Numbered from the stretch's first letter, positions 8,475 through 16,655 are shown. The stretch: DNA of 48,255 nucleotides from Flavicella sp049625305 (GCA_049625305.1 JBMZVD010000006.1:1-48255), one strand, 5' to 3'. Translations and numbers: made by a program. The notes: generated by a model from the sequence alone, not told the origin.

Positions 8475-9143
8475 TTATTTTCTAATTCTATTGATGATCT
8501 CGAAAGCTGCTTTTACATCGTTTTCCAACTTAGCATAATCTTTGTTAGCGATGATATCTTTAGAAATCAATTGAGAGCCCATTCCTACACAAGTAACTCC
8601 CGCATTGAACCATCCTGATAAGTTTTCTTCAGTTGGAGCAACACCACCAGTAGGCATGATAGAAGTCCATGGTTGAGGACCTTTGATTCCTTTTACAAAT
8701 TTTGGCCCGTATAAGTCTCCAGGGAATAATTTTACGATTTCACATCCTAATTCTTCAGCTCTAGCGATTTCAGTCAAAGAACCACATCCTGGTGACCACA
8801 ATACTTTCTTTCTATTACAAGCTATAGCAATATCTTCCCTTAACACTGGAGTTACGATAAAGTTAGCACCCAATGCCATGTACAAAGAAGCGGCAGCTGC
8901 ATCAGTTACAGAACCTACACCCATTATCATTCCCGGTAATTCTGCAATTGCATACTTTGTCAATTCTCCGAAAACTTCGTGAGCGAAATCTCCACGTGCT
9001 GTAAACTCCATCAAACGAGCTCCCCCATCATAACATGCTTTCAATACTTTTTTACTCAATTCGATGTCACTGTTAAAAAACAAAGGAATCATCCCCGTTT
9101 CTTTCATCGCCTTTGCTACTTCAATTCTTGTAAATTGTGCCAT
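8475..9143 (-). CDS. eda: KDPG aldolase (2-keto-3-deoxy-6-phosphogluconate aldolase)
   Basis: A 222-residue class I aldolase that splits KDPG into pyruvate and glyceraldehyde 3-phosphate. The probable Schiff-base lysine is Lys138 in EIVKLFPG, and the general acid/base is Glu46 in MEFTAR. A phosphate-binding region follows (PTGGVAPTEEN). The length is normal for Eda. Some members of this fold use KDPGal, the galactose epimer, but in this operon the substrate should be KDPG made by the KDG kinase two genes upstream. It starts 6 bp after the phosphofructokinase gene. Confidence 0.9.
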   Translation of the reverse strand: MAQFTRIEVAKAMKETGMIPLFFNSDIELSKKVLKACYDGGARLMEFTARGDFAHEVFGELTKYAIAELPGMIMGVGSVTDAAAASLYMALGANFIVTPVLREDIAIACNRKKVLWSPGCGSLTEIARAEELGCEIVKLFPGDLYGPKFVKGIKGPQPWTSIMPTGGVAPTEENLSGWFNAGVTCVGMGSQLISKDIIANKDYAKLENDVKAAFEIINRIRK

Positions 9144-9149
9144 TTTATT

Positions 9150-10397
9150 TTAGTTTACTGTTTCTAGTGACACTTCTTTAGAGTGCCAGTTTAATATTTT
9201 ATTAAAATCATATGCTGCTGGATTGTCGAGATATGCACTAGCAGCTTCGTAATCATTCTCGTTAATTTTTATCAGATTGTTGATGTACAATTGTGCCATA
9301 TCTGAATCTATATCTACCAATCTTGGCTGTACTTTACCTTCTGAATCTTCAAAGTCTTTTAAATACAAGGGAGCAATGTCTCCTTTTGAGTTTGCACTTA
9401 CGATACACCTTGTTTTACCTTGGTCGAATAATTTTTTTACTCCTATTCCAAGAAGTGTACACAGGTTCAAATCAAAGGCTATAGGATTGCTACATCTCAA
9501 TTCATAGCCGATTTCAACAGGCCTTGATTTGATTTCTAGTCCTAATTCTTTTAATTTCACCTGTAGTAGGTAGTTAAAGATGTGAGACTTGCTCACATTT
9601 CCTAGTTCAGGATGTCCGTGGTCGTCGTAGGTGAAGCTGATACCTGAATTGATGATTTCTTCATCGTCCATAAAGTGGAAAACCCCTTCGCTGACCATGG
9701 CAACACCATACTCAATACCTCTAATTTTACTTTTTACAATTGAAGAAATGATCAAGTTGATCAATTTTTCAAAAGTAATATTTGTTTTGTTGAACATCTC
9801 AGGGATGATCACCATTGGAAAATGACAAGCAGTCGCAATTCCAAATGCCAAGTGTCCGGCAGATCTACCCATAGCAGAAACTACAAACCAGTTTTCACTT
9901 GTTCTTGCATCTTCATAAACAGTATTACCGATACGTACCCCTTCGTCTTTTGCAGTATGGTATCCAAAAGTTGGATTTCTGTCTGGAAGCGGAAGGTCGT
10001 TGTCAATTGTTTTTGGAACGTGTATGTGTGCTACATCAAGTTCTTGTGTTTCCAAGTATTTCGTCAATCTACCAGCTGTTGAGGCAGTATCATCACCACC
10101 GATAGTAACCAATAATTTGACATTGTTTTTTAAGAAAAAATCTGCTTTGAAATCACTATCTTTAGGTTTGAAACGACTCATTGTTAATGTTGAGCCACCT
10201 CTGCTGTAAATAATATCAGCACTGTGAAAATCAAACTTTTTAATAGAGGGAGTCTCAGAGAGAATACCTTTATATCCGTGATGAACTCCTAATACATCAT
10301 AGCCATCTTTGATAAAAGTTTTTACGACTGTACTAATAACGGTATTGATACCGGGTGCTGGTCCACCACCACAAATAATTGCAACTGATTTTTTCAT
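9150..10397 (-). CDS. Phosphofructokinase, PPi-dependent type
   Basis: A 415-residue PFKA-family enzyme phosphorylating fructose 6-phosphate. The phosphate-donor motif is GGDD (100-103) and the catalytic motif is PKTIDND (128-134). ATP-using bacterial enzymes have GGDG and PGTIDND instead, so both diagnostic positions (Asp and Lys) point to pyrophosphate as donor. Such an enzyme works reversibly. Placed between KDG kinase and KDPG aldolase, it may let triose phosphate from the aldolase return to hexose phosphate, or adjust flux between pathways. That role is inference. The gene is preceded by a strong intra-operon terminator-like hairpin. Confidence 0.85.
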   Translation of the reverse strand: MKKSVAIICGGGPAPGINTVISTVVKTFIKDGYDVLGVHHGYKGILSETPSIKKFDFHSADIIYSRGGSTLTMSRFKPKDSDFKADFFLKNNVKLLVTIGGDDTASTAGRLTKYLETQELDVAHIHVPKTIDNDLPLPDRNPTFGYHTAKDEGVRIGNTVYEDARTSENWFVVSAMGRSAGHLAFGIATACHFPMVIIPEMFNKTNITFEKLINLIISSIVKSKIRGIEYGVAMVSEGVFHFMDDEEIINSGISFTYDDHGHPELGNVSKSHIFNYLLQVKLKELGLEIKSRPVEIGYELRCSNPIAFDLNLCTLLGIGVKKLFDQGKTRCIVSANSKGDIAPLYLKDFEDSEGKVQPRLVDIDSDMAQLYINNLIKINENDYEAASAYLDNPAAYDFNKILNWHSKEVSLETVN

Positions 10398-10408
10398 GTT
10401 TTTTTTGT

Positions 10409-10465
10409 AAAAAAGTATTCCTCTAGGTTACTAGTTTTAAAATAAACTAGTAACCCAAAGGAATA
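10409..10465 (-). terminator. Intra-operon intrinsic terminator or attenuator
   Basis: In the gap between the KDG kinase and phosphofructokinase genes, a perfect 12-bp stem (10426-10437 with 10444-10455) is extended by a second 7-bp stem (10416-10422 with 10459-10465) across a 3x3 internal loop. On the minus strand it is followed by six T residues (10409-10414). This is a full intrinsic-terminator layout, so part of the transcription should stop after the first two genes. Confidence 0.72.
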
Positions 10466-10473
10466 GGATATAA

Positions 10474-11520
10474 TTATCTTGCTACTCTTCCTGATGCATC
10501 ACCACCCATCAACTTCTCAACTTCAGCAACTGTTGCCAAGTTAGCGTCTCCTTTGATAGTGTGTTTCAAACAAGATGCTGCTACTGCGAAGTCCAATGCG
10601 TTTTGATCGTCTTCTGGGTATTTCAACAATCCGTAGATCAAACCACCCATAAATGAATCACCACCACCAACTCTATCAACGATATCAGTGATTTGGTATT
10701 GACGCGTTTGGTACAATTTAGATCCATCGTACAATACACCCGCCCATGTGTTATGAGATGCAGAAATAGAACCTCTTAACGTAGTAATTACTTTTTTAGC
10801 TCTTGGGAATTTTTTCATCATTTGTTCGCAAACAGACAAGAAAGCTTCCGCTTTTACATTGTGTCCTTCCGTCTGAACAGAAATTCCTTCTGGCTTGATA
10901 CCAAAGTGCATTTCAGCGTCTTCTTCGTTTCCTAATACGATATCACAGTAAGAAGTCAATTCAGTCATTACAGCTTCTCTATGCGCATCGTCACAGTATT
11001 TCCATAATTTAGCTCTGTAGTTCAAGTCAGTAGAAATAGTAATTCCTAATTTGCTAGCCGCTTTAACAGCTTCCAAACAAACGTCAGCAGCTCCTTGAGA
11101 GATTGCAGGAGTAATACCAGTCCAGTGGAACCACTCAGCTCCGTCAAATACTTCTTCCCAGTTGATCATTCCAGACTCGATTTCTGACATTGCAGAGTGA
11201 GCACGGTCATAAACAACTTTAGAACCTCTTGATACAGCTCCAGTTTCTAAAAAGTAAATTCCTAAACGGTCTCCTCCATAAACGATCTTGTCAACACCAA
11301 CACCTCTTTTACGCATTTCCATCATTGCACACTCACCGATGTCGTTTTTAGGCAAACGAGTTACAAAGTCACATGATACTCCGTAGTTAGCCAATGATAC
11401 AGCAACGTTAGACTCTCCACCTCCGTAGATAGCGTCAAAACTGTTTGCTTGTGAAAATCTTAAAAATCCTTGAGGAGCCAATCTTAACATGATCTCTCCA
11501 AACGTAATTACTTTTGCCAT
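10474..11520 (-). CDS. kdgK: 2-keto-3-deoxygluconate kinase (PfkB family)
   Basis: A 348-residue ribokinase-like sugar kinase that phosphorylates KDG to KDPG with ATP. The substrate-binding GGGESNVA motif is at 33-40, and the PfkB signature DRVGGGDSF is at 282-290 with catalytic base Asp288. The MLRL...FDAIYGGGE start is typical of KdgK rather than fructokinase. It is the second gene of the operon, 38 bp after the LgoD-like gene. It acts between UxaA, which makes KDG, and Eda, which cleaves KDPG. Confidence 0.9.
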   Translation of the reverse strand: MAKVITFGEIMLRLAPQGFLRFSQANSFDAIYGGGESNVAVSLANYGVSCDFVTRLPKNDIGECAMMEMRKRGVGVDKIVYGGDRLGIYFLETGAVSRGSKVVYDRAHSAMSEIESGMINWEEVFDGAEWFHWTGITPAISQGAADVCLEAVKAASKLGITISTDLNYRAKLWKYCDDAHREAVMTELTSYCDIVLGNEEDAEMHFGIKPEGISVQTEGHNVKAEAFLSVCEQMMKKFPRAKKVITTLRGSISASHNTWAGVLYDGSKLYQTRQYQITDIVDRVGGGDSFMGGLIYGLLKYPEDDQNALDFAVAASCLKHTIKGDANLATVAEVEKLMGGDASGRVAR

Positions 11521-11558
11521 TTTATTTATTTATTATAGTATTTATTCTTGTGTTTATT

Positions 11559-12572
11559 TTACAATTTGAAATCAACTGTAGCTTTGATTACTCCTGTTTC
11601 AGGTTTTAACCAACTGTCAAAGTTTGCAATCATTTCCGTGAAAGGTACATTGTGTGTAATGAAAGATTCTGTTGGAAACTGATCTAATACGTTGATTACA
11701 TGTTCGAAATCTTCTGTTGTTGCATTACGGCTACACATCAAAGTCATTTCTTTTGCGTGAATTGCAGGGTGGCTATATGTCAACTCTCCTTTAGACAAAC
11801 CTACCAATACAAAACGTCCTCCATGTGACATGTAATCTGGTCCTGCTTCCAAAGCAAATTTGTTTCCTGAAGCATCAAATACTGCATTACACATGTCTCC
11901 GTTAGTCAATTCTGCAATGTCTTTTGCCGCATCAGCACCAGCTTTTACAGTATAGTCAACACCGATTTTTTCTTTAGCGTATTCTAGACGTTGTTCGTTC
12001 ATGTCAATAGCAACCACTTTTGCTCCAGCGATTTGTGCTAATTTCATGATTCCAATTCCAATAGGACCACATCCAACAACAGCAACAGTTTCTCCTGGTT
12101 TTACATCAGCTCTTCTAACTGCGTGTGCTCCAATTGCCAACGGTTCTACAATGGCCATTTGGTCGTCAGACAAATTATTGGCAGGTAATAAAATATCTGT
12201 AGGTACTGTAATTTGTTCTTGCATACCACCGTCAGTGTGTACACCCAAAACTCTAATATTTGGACAACAATTTGGTTTTCCATTTCTAGAAGCAACACTG
12301 TTTTTATCGCTGATATAAGGCATTACAACAACCTTGTCTCCAGCTTTTAAACCTCTTTCATTCTCACCAATTTCTAAAATCTCAGAAGCCAACTCATGAC
12401 CTAAGATTCTTGGATACGTAAAAAACGCCTGATTACCTCCATAAGCATGCAAGTCAGTTCCACAAATTCCAACCTTGTTGATTTGCAACAAAGCTTCATT
12501 TTCTTTTCTTACAGGTGCTTCTTTTTCTTTTACAAGAAATTCTCCTGGTTTTTCGCAAACAATGTATTTCAT
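11559..12572 (-). CDS. Zinc-type dehydrogenase resembling L-galactonate 5-dehydrogenase (LgoD)
   Basis: A 337-residue medium-chain alcohol dehydrogenase. By memory it is close to E. coli LgoD (YjjN), which oxidises L-galactonate to D-tagaturonate: shared segments are GICGTDLHA..GGNQ.FF.YPR.LGHE (35-60), GVHTDGG (110-116), AHAVRRA (149-155) and SRNAT. Catalytic zinc ligands Cys37, His59 and Glu60 are present, and GCGPIG (167-172) binds NAD. The structural-zinc loop is unusual. Where LgoD-type enzymes have three clustered Cys, this one has DKNSVAS (89-95), leaving only Cys102/Cys103. It is the first gene of the operon, next to the LacI-type operator region. Sorbitol or threonine dehydrogenase activity is less likely given the downstream uxaB and uxaA. 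Confidence 0.85.
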   Translation of the reverse strand: MKYIVCEKPGEFLVKEKEAPVRKENEALLQINKVGICGTDLHAYGGNQAFFTYPRILGHELASEILEIGENERGLKAGDKVVVMPYISDKNSVASRNGKPNCCPNIRVLGVHTDGGMQEQITVPTDILLPANNLSDDQMAIVEPLAIGAHAVRRADVKPGETVAVVGCGPIGIGIMKLAQIAGAKVVAIDMNEQRLEYAKEKIGVDYTVKAGADAAKDIAELTNGDMCNAVFDASGNKFALEAGPDYMSHGGRFVLVGLSKGELTYSHPAIHAKEMTLMCSRNATTEDFEHVINVLDQFPTESFITHNVPFTEMIANFDSWLKPETGVIKATVDFKL

Positions 12573-12599
12573 TTTTTTTTATTTAATTTTTATTTTTTT

Positions 12600-12615
12600 A
12601 CTAAATCGATTGAGT
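12600..12615. promoter_or_regulatory. Second LacI-type operator candidate, upstream of the operon
   Basis: ACTAAATCGATTGAGT is a near-perfect palindrome (7 of 8 pairs) centred on CG. It shares the half-site CGATTGA with the operator at 12746-12769. It sits 28 bp upstream of the first operon gene, where repressor binding would block transcription of the catabolic genes. Confidence 0.55.
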
Positions 12616-12664
12616 TAGGGTTCTAAAAAAAAACATTTCTCACATGTTTTTTTGTGTTTTGAAA

Positions 12665-12672
12665 CAAAGCTA
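12665..12672 (-). promoter_or_regulatory. Possible -7 element of the operon promoter
   Basis: On the minus strand this reads TAGCTTTG, a full match to the Bacteroidota -7 consensus TAnnTTTG. It lies about 90 bp upstream of the first operon gene and upstream of the 12600 operator. I found no convincing TTTG element at the proper distance. Confidence 0.4.
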
Positions 12673-12719
12673 ACCCTGTTATTTGGCAGGTTTTACTGTG
12701 TTTACACAACAATGCCCCC

Positions 12720-12750
12720 TTTGATGTTATGTAAATTTTAATTACATTTG
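12720..12750 (+). promoter_or_regulatory. Consensus Bacteroidota promoter of the lacI-type gene
   Basis: TTTG at 12720-12723 and TACATTTG at 12743-12750 are separated by exactly 19 bp, a perfect match to the Bacteroidota housekeeping promoter. The operator palindrome overlaps the end of the -7 element, which predicts autorepression. Confidence 0.8.
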
Positions 12751-12769
12751 TTCAAACGATTGAACAAAT
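12746..12769. promoter_or_regulatory. LacI-type operator, 24-bp palindrome
   Basis: Two perfect 10-bp arms (ATTTGTTCAA and TTGAACAAAT) flank ACGA, so the site is centred on a CG step as in LacI/GalR-family operators. It lies 12 bp before the regulator start codon and overlaps the -7 element of its promoter. Confidence 0.78.
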
Positions 12770-12781
12770 ATATAGAAATTC

Positions 12782-13804
12782 TTGAGAAACAAAAAAAAAA
12801 CAACCATAAAAGATATCGCTAATGTTTTGGGATTGACCCCTTCGGCGGTTTCAAAAGCGCTCAATGATCATCCTAGAATTAGTGAGAAAACGAAGGTATC
12901 TGTGCAGCAGGTTGCTAGGAATCTGAACTACCAACCTAACCATTTGGCGAGTGCCCTTCGGAAAGGTAAAAGTAACTTAGTAGGGGTGATTATTCCGCGT
13001 GCCAATAGTACTTTTTTTTCTGCAGTTTTGCAAAGCATTGAGAATGTTTTGAATAAAAAAGGCTATAATATTATTGTTTCACAGTCTTATGAGTCTTACG
13101 ACAAAGAATGTAAAAATATTGATGCACTTTTGTTCACACAAGTCGATGGTATTCTCGCGTCTTTAGCGAACGAAACAAAAGACTTTACTCACTATAAAAA
13201 AATAAAAAGAAAAGGGGTTCCTTTGGTACTTTTTGATCGTGGTGAGAATGAAATAGGTGTTGATTATATTGGAATTGATGATTACAAAAGTAGCCATATG
13301 ATTGTGGATCATCTTGTGGCTCAAAAATGCAAAAGAATTGCGCATATCGCTGGGTACAGTCATACGAGAATTTACAAAAACAGGATTCAAGGATACAAAG
13401 ATGCACTTCAGGCACATGAATTGCCTTCAGACGATGTTTTGTTAGTTGAGAGTAATTTGAGTATTGAAGATGGTAGGACTATCATGGAGCAGTTCTTAGA
13501 TCTAGATCAGATTCCTGATGCTGTTTATGCGGCTAGTGATTATGCCGCCTTAGGTGCACTACAAGTTTTGCAAGAAAGAAATATAAGAGTGCCTGAAGAT
13601 ATAGCTATTGTAGGTTTTAGTAACGAGCCTTTTACTTCTTTAGTAACGCCGTCAATTACATCTATAAACCAGCATAGTGAAGAAATAGGTCGTTTGACTG
13701 CGGAAGCTTTTTTGAGGAGAATTGATGAAATTAATAAACCTCCGCAATTGAATAAGATAATATTAAACCCTGAACTAGTTGTAAGAGCTTCGTCACAGAA
13801 GTAA
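12782..13804 (+). CDS. LacI/GalR-family transcriptional regulator
   Basis: A 340-residue regulator with an N-terminal helix-turn-helix (TIKDIANVLGLTPSAVSKAL, about 8-27), a hinge with the family LASALRKGKS pattern and a periplasmic-binding-protein-like effector domain (GVIIP onward). The family senses sugars or sugar derivatives and usually represses. The start is a TTG, because the frame is closed by a stop (tag) three codons upstream and no ATG precedes the helix-turn-helix. It is divergent from the L-sugar operon, with two operator-like palindromes in the 209-bp space between them. It is therefore the likely regulator of the operon, with an intermediate of the pathway as probable inducer. 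Confidence 0.92.
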   Translation: MRNKKKTTIKDIANVLGLTPSAVSKALNDHPRISEKTKVSVQQVARNLNYQPNHLASALRKGKSNLVGVIIPRANSTFFSAVLQSIENVLNKKGYNIIVSQSYESYDKECKNIDALLFTQVDGILASLANETKDFTHYKKIKRKGVPLVLFDRGENEIGVDYIGIDDYKSSHMIVDHLVAQKCKRIAHIAGYSHTRIYKNRIQGYKDALQAHELPSDDVLLVESNLSIEDGRTIMEQFLDLDQIPDAVYAASDYAALGALQVLQERNIRVPEDIAIVGFSNEPFTSLVTPSITSINQHSEEIGRLTAEAFLRRIDEINKPPQLNKIILNPELVVRASSQK

Positions 13805-13842
13805 GTTGTAAAAGTGAGTAGTTCAGAAATTATAAACACAAA

Positions 13843-13873
13843 AAAAAGTCCAAACAATTTGTTTGGACTTTTT
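13843..13873. terminator. Bidirectional terminator between the lacI-type gene and icd
   Basis: A perfect 14-bp stem (AAAAAGTCCAAACA with its complement) and a 3-nt loop carry A-rich and T-rich flanks on both sides. It serves the regulator on the plus strand and the isocitrate dehydrogenase gene, ending at 13895, on the minus strand. Confidence 0.88.
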
Positions 13874-13894
13874 GATATTATGAAATCTTCGTTG

Positions 13895-16126
13895 TTAAAC
13901 GATACTAGACAATGCTTCGTTTAATAACTTACTAGGTTGCATAGCAACAGCTACCTTTTCTGGGTTAGGGTAGTAGTAGCCTCCTAGTTCAACAGCACTT
14001 CCTTGAGCGTTATTAAGTTGTGAAACGATTGCTTCTTTGTTTTCTGTCAGTATTTTTGCCAAAGGAGAAAAAGTGTCTTTTAGTTCTTTGTCTTCGTTTT
14101 GAGAAGCCAATGCTTCTGCCCAATACATTGCTAAGTAAAAGTGACTTCCTCTGTTGTCAAGTTCACCAACTTTTCTAGAAGGTGAATTGTCATTTGTCAA
14201 AAATGTTGTGTTAGCTTCGTTCAATGTTTTAGAAAGAACGTCTGCTTTTGAGTTGTTTGTTTTTACGGCTAAATCTTCAAGAGATACAGATAAAGCTAAA
14301 AATTCACCTAATGAATCCCATCTCAAATGTCCTTCTTCTTGAAATTGTTGCACGTGTTTTGGAGCAGATCCTCCAGCACCTGTTTCAAACAAACCACCTC
14401 CGTTCATCAAAGGAACGATAGACAACATTTTTGCAGAGGTTCCCAATTCTAAAATAGGGAATAAATCAGTCAAATAATCACGCAATACATTTCCAGTTAC
14501 TGAAATTGTGTCCAAGCCTTTGTGACATCTTTCTAGTGTCACTTTGGTAGCCTCTACTGGAGAGAGTATTGAGATGTCTAATCCTTCAGTGTTGTGGTTC
14601 GGTAAATATGCTTTTACTTTTTTAATCAATTCAGCATCGTGTGCTCTGTTTTCGTCCAACCAAAAGATTGCAGGAGTCTGGGTTGCAGTTGCTCTAGTAA
14701 CGGCTAGCTTTACCCAGTCTTGTATTGGAGCGTCTTTTACTTGGCATGCTCTAAATATATCTCCAGTATTTACTTTTTGTTCCAAAATAACGTTTCCTTT
14801 ATCATCTGATACTTTTACAGTTCCATTGTCTGCTATTTGGAAAGTTTTGTCATGTGACCCGTATTCTTGAGCTTTTTGAGCCATCAATCCTACGTTAGGT
14901 ACCGTACCCATTGTTGTTGGGTCAAAAGCACCGTGTTGTTTACAGAAGTCGATGGTCTCTTGGTAGATTCCTGCATACGATCTGTCTGGTATAAGTGCTT
15001 TCGTGTCTTGAGCGTTTCCTTCTGCATTCCACATTTGTCCAGAAGTACGAATCATAGCAGGCATAGAAGCATCAATAATTACGTCACTTGGAACGTGAAG
15101 GTTTGTAATTCCTTTGTCAGAGTTTACCATTGCCAATGCAGGGCTGTTTTCGTATACTTTATCTATAGCAGCCTTGATTTCATCTTGCTGCTCAGTAGGA
15201 AGTGTTTTGATTTTGTTGTAAACATCTCCCAATCCATTTTTAGAAGAAACACCAATTTCTTTGAAAGTTTCGCTGTATTTTTCAAAGACATCTTTAAAGA
15301 AAACTTCAACAACAGCTCCAAAAATAATAGGGTCTGATACTTTCATCATCGTTGCTTTCATATGAACTGAAAACAAAACGTTTTTTGATTTCGCATCTTC
15401 TATTTCAGCAGCTACATATTCTTTTAACTTTTGCAAGTTCATCACTGCTGTGTCAAAGATCTCTCCTTCTAATACAGGAGTAGTTTCCTTTAGAACCGTT
15501 GTGCTTCCATTGTCTGCAACCAATTCTATTTTTAAGTTTCCTGCTTTTGCAATTGTTGTAGATTTTTCACTTCCGTAAAAATCACCATCCTGCATGCTTG
15601 CTACGTGAGATTTTGAATCTGTTGTCCAAGTTCCCATGGAGTGTGGGTTGTTTTTTGCATATTGTTTTACAGGTCCGGCAACTCTTCTGTCTGAGTTTCC
15701 TTCTCTTAGCACAGGGTTTACAGCTGAACCTAATACTTTTGCGTAGGTTGCTTTAATAGTCTTTTCTTTGTCTGTAGAAGGGGTTTCAGGGAAATCAGGA
15801 ACCGCATAACCATTGGATTGTAGTTCAGCAATCGCTGCTTTCAATTGAGGTACTGATGCACTGATATTAGGAAGTTTGATGATATTTGCTTCCGGTGTCT
15901 TTGCTAATTTTCCTAATTCAGATAAGGCATCTTCAACTTTTTGATCTTCTGAAAGGTATTCAGGGAAGTTTGCTAGGATTCTAGCAGCTAGTGAAATATC
16001 TTTTTTTACGATGTTGATATTTGCTTGTTTGGTAAATGATTCAACAATAGGTAAAAATGAATAAGTTGCCAAAGCAGGTGCTTCGTCCGTAATAGTATAT
16101 ACGATTTGTGATGTCTTATTTGTCAT
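13895..16126 (-). CDS. icd: Monomeric NADP-dependent isocitrate dehydrogenase
   Basis: A 743-residue enzyme of the monomeric IDH family, which oxidatively decarboxylates isocitrate to 2-oxoglutarate in the TCA cycle and supplies NADPH. Family landmarks are the early NSDRR..PVK segment with NPHSMG, the DGDFYGSEKS stretch, and the QTPAIFWLDENRAHD and GGLFETGAGGSAPKH motifs. The usual length is about 740, which supports starting at the ATG at 16126 (MTNKTSQI). An in-frame ATG at 16192 would add 22 hydrophobic residues not expected in a cytosolic enzyme. The gene stands alone between two terminators. Confidence 0.95.
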   Translation of the reverse strand: MTNKTSQIVYTITDEAPALATYSFLPIVESFTKQANINIVKKDISLAARILANFPEYLSEDQKVEDALSELGKLAKTPEANIIKLPNISASVPQLKAAIAELQSNGYAVPDFPETPSTDKEKTIKATYAKVLGSAVNPVLREGNSDRRVAGPVKQYAKNNPHSMGTWTTDSKSHVASMQDGDFYGSEKSTTIAKAGNLKIELVADNGSTTVLKETTPVLEGEIFDTAVMNLQKLKEYVAAEIEDAKSKNVLFSVHMKATMMKVSDPIIFGAVVEVFFKDVFEKYSETFKEIGVSSKNGLGDVYNKIKTLPTEQQDEIKAAIDKVYENSPALAMVNSDKGITNLHVPSDVIIDASMPAMIRTSGQMWNAEGNAQDTKALIPDRSYAGIYQETIDFCKQHGAFDPTTMGTVPNVGLMAQKAQEYGSHDKTFQIADNGTVKVSDDKGNVILEQKVNTGDIFRACQVKDAPIQDWVKLAVTRATATQTPAIFWLDENRAHDAELIKKVKAYLPNHNTEGLDISILSPVEATKVTLERCHKGLDTISVTGNVLRDYLTDLFPILELGTSAKMLSIVPLMNGGGLFETGAGGSAPKHVQQFQEEGHLRWDSLGEFLALSVSLEDLAVKTNNSKADVLSKTLNEANTTFLTNDNSPSRKVGELDNRGSHFYLAMYWAEALASQNEDKELKDTFSPLAKILTENKEAIVSQLNNAQGSAVELGGYYYPNPEKVAVAMQPSKLLNEALSSIV

Positions 16127-16598
16127 GGAATTAGAAAATATTAGGTATTGGTTTTCCAATAGTTTAATAGTGATTTCTTTGCCAAAAATCATAAAAGCAA
16201 TACTTTCAATTTTTTAGCTGCACAAATGTAGTGATATTCAATAAAGTATTTGATTAAAAAACAATAGAAATCCCTTGGTTTTATTGAGTATATGTTAATA
16301 TTTTGTGTTTTTTTTATTGAATTGTCACTTTTTTTGAATAACTCTGTTTTTTATATTGTTTTTAAGGTTTTTGTTTTGTTTATTGTTTTTAGTAGTTATC
16401 TCAACTAAAGCTCTATTTACTAGGTCATAAATATGTGTTTGGTTTCATTAAATCTTACCAATATTTAGTACTTCATTTATGATTTTATTATGTGTATTTG
16501 ACAATAAATAGTTTGTACTAGTGAGTCTCTTTTCGTATGAGTTCTAAAATAACGATACAACTTCTAGTACAATGATTTTTTATTAATTATTAGCAAAA
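16127..16598. other. Long non-coding gap upstream of icd
   Basis: A 472-bp A+T-rich stretch. It holds a possible icd -7 element on the minus strand (TACATTTG, 16223-16230) without a clear -33 partner. I see no convincing gene, repeat or structured RNA in it. A plus-strand frame at 16292-16408 is only 38 hydrophobic residues of low-complexity composition. Confidence 0.5.
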
Positions 16599-16631
16599 AA
16601 AAACTCGTTTGAAATTGTCAAACGAGTTTTT
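16599..16631 (-). terminator. Intrinsic terminator after rplS
   Basis: A perfect 14-bp stem (AAAAACTCGTTTGA and its complement) with a 5-nt loop. It is followed on the minus strand by a T-run, 25 bp beyond the rplS stop codon. Confidence 0.88.
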
Positions 16632-16655
16632 ATATGTTTTGAAAAAACGAAGGTC

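Noticed and set aside
168..12572. Reading the operon as a pure L-fucose pathway
   Set aside because: No fuconate dehydratase of the enolase family, no keto-deoxyfuconate dehydrogenase and no DapA-type aldolase are present, whereas lgoD-, uxaB-, kdgK- and eda-type genes are. It is kept as an alternative for individual enzymes only.
168..12572. Reading the operon as a galacturonate/glucuronate pathway only
   Set aside because: The uronate isomerase UxaC is absent from the window, and the FucP, mutarotase, SDR and lactonase genes would be unexplained.
12697..12708. TGTGT-TT-ACACA palindrome between the operon and the regulator
   Set aside because: Arms are only 5 bp and spacing differs from CRP sites (TGTGA-N6-TCACA), so not enough to call a second regulator site.
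16292..16408. 38-residue hydrophobic plus-strand frame upstream of icd
   Set aside because: Composition reflects the T-rich sequence, with no promoter or homologue recognised.
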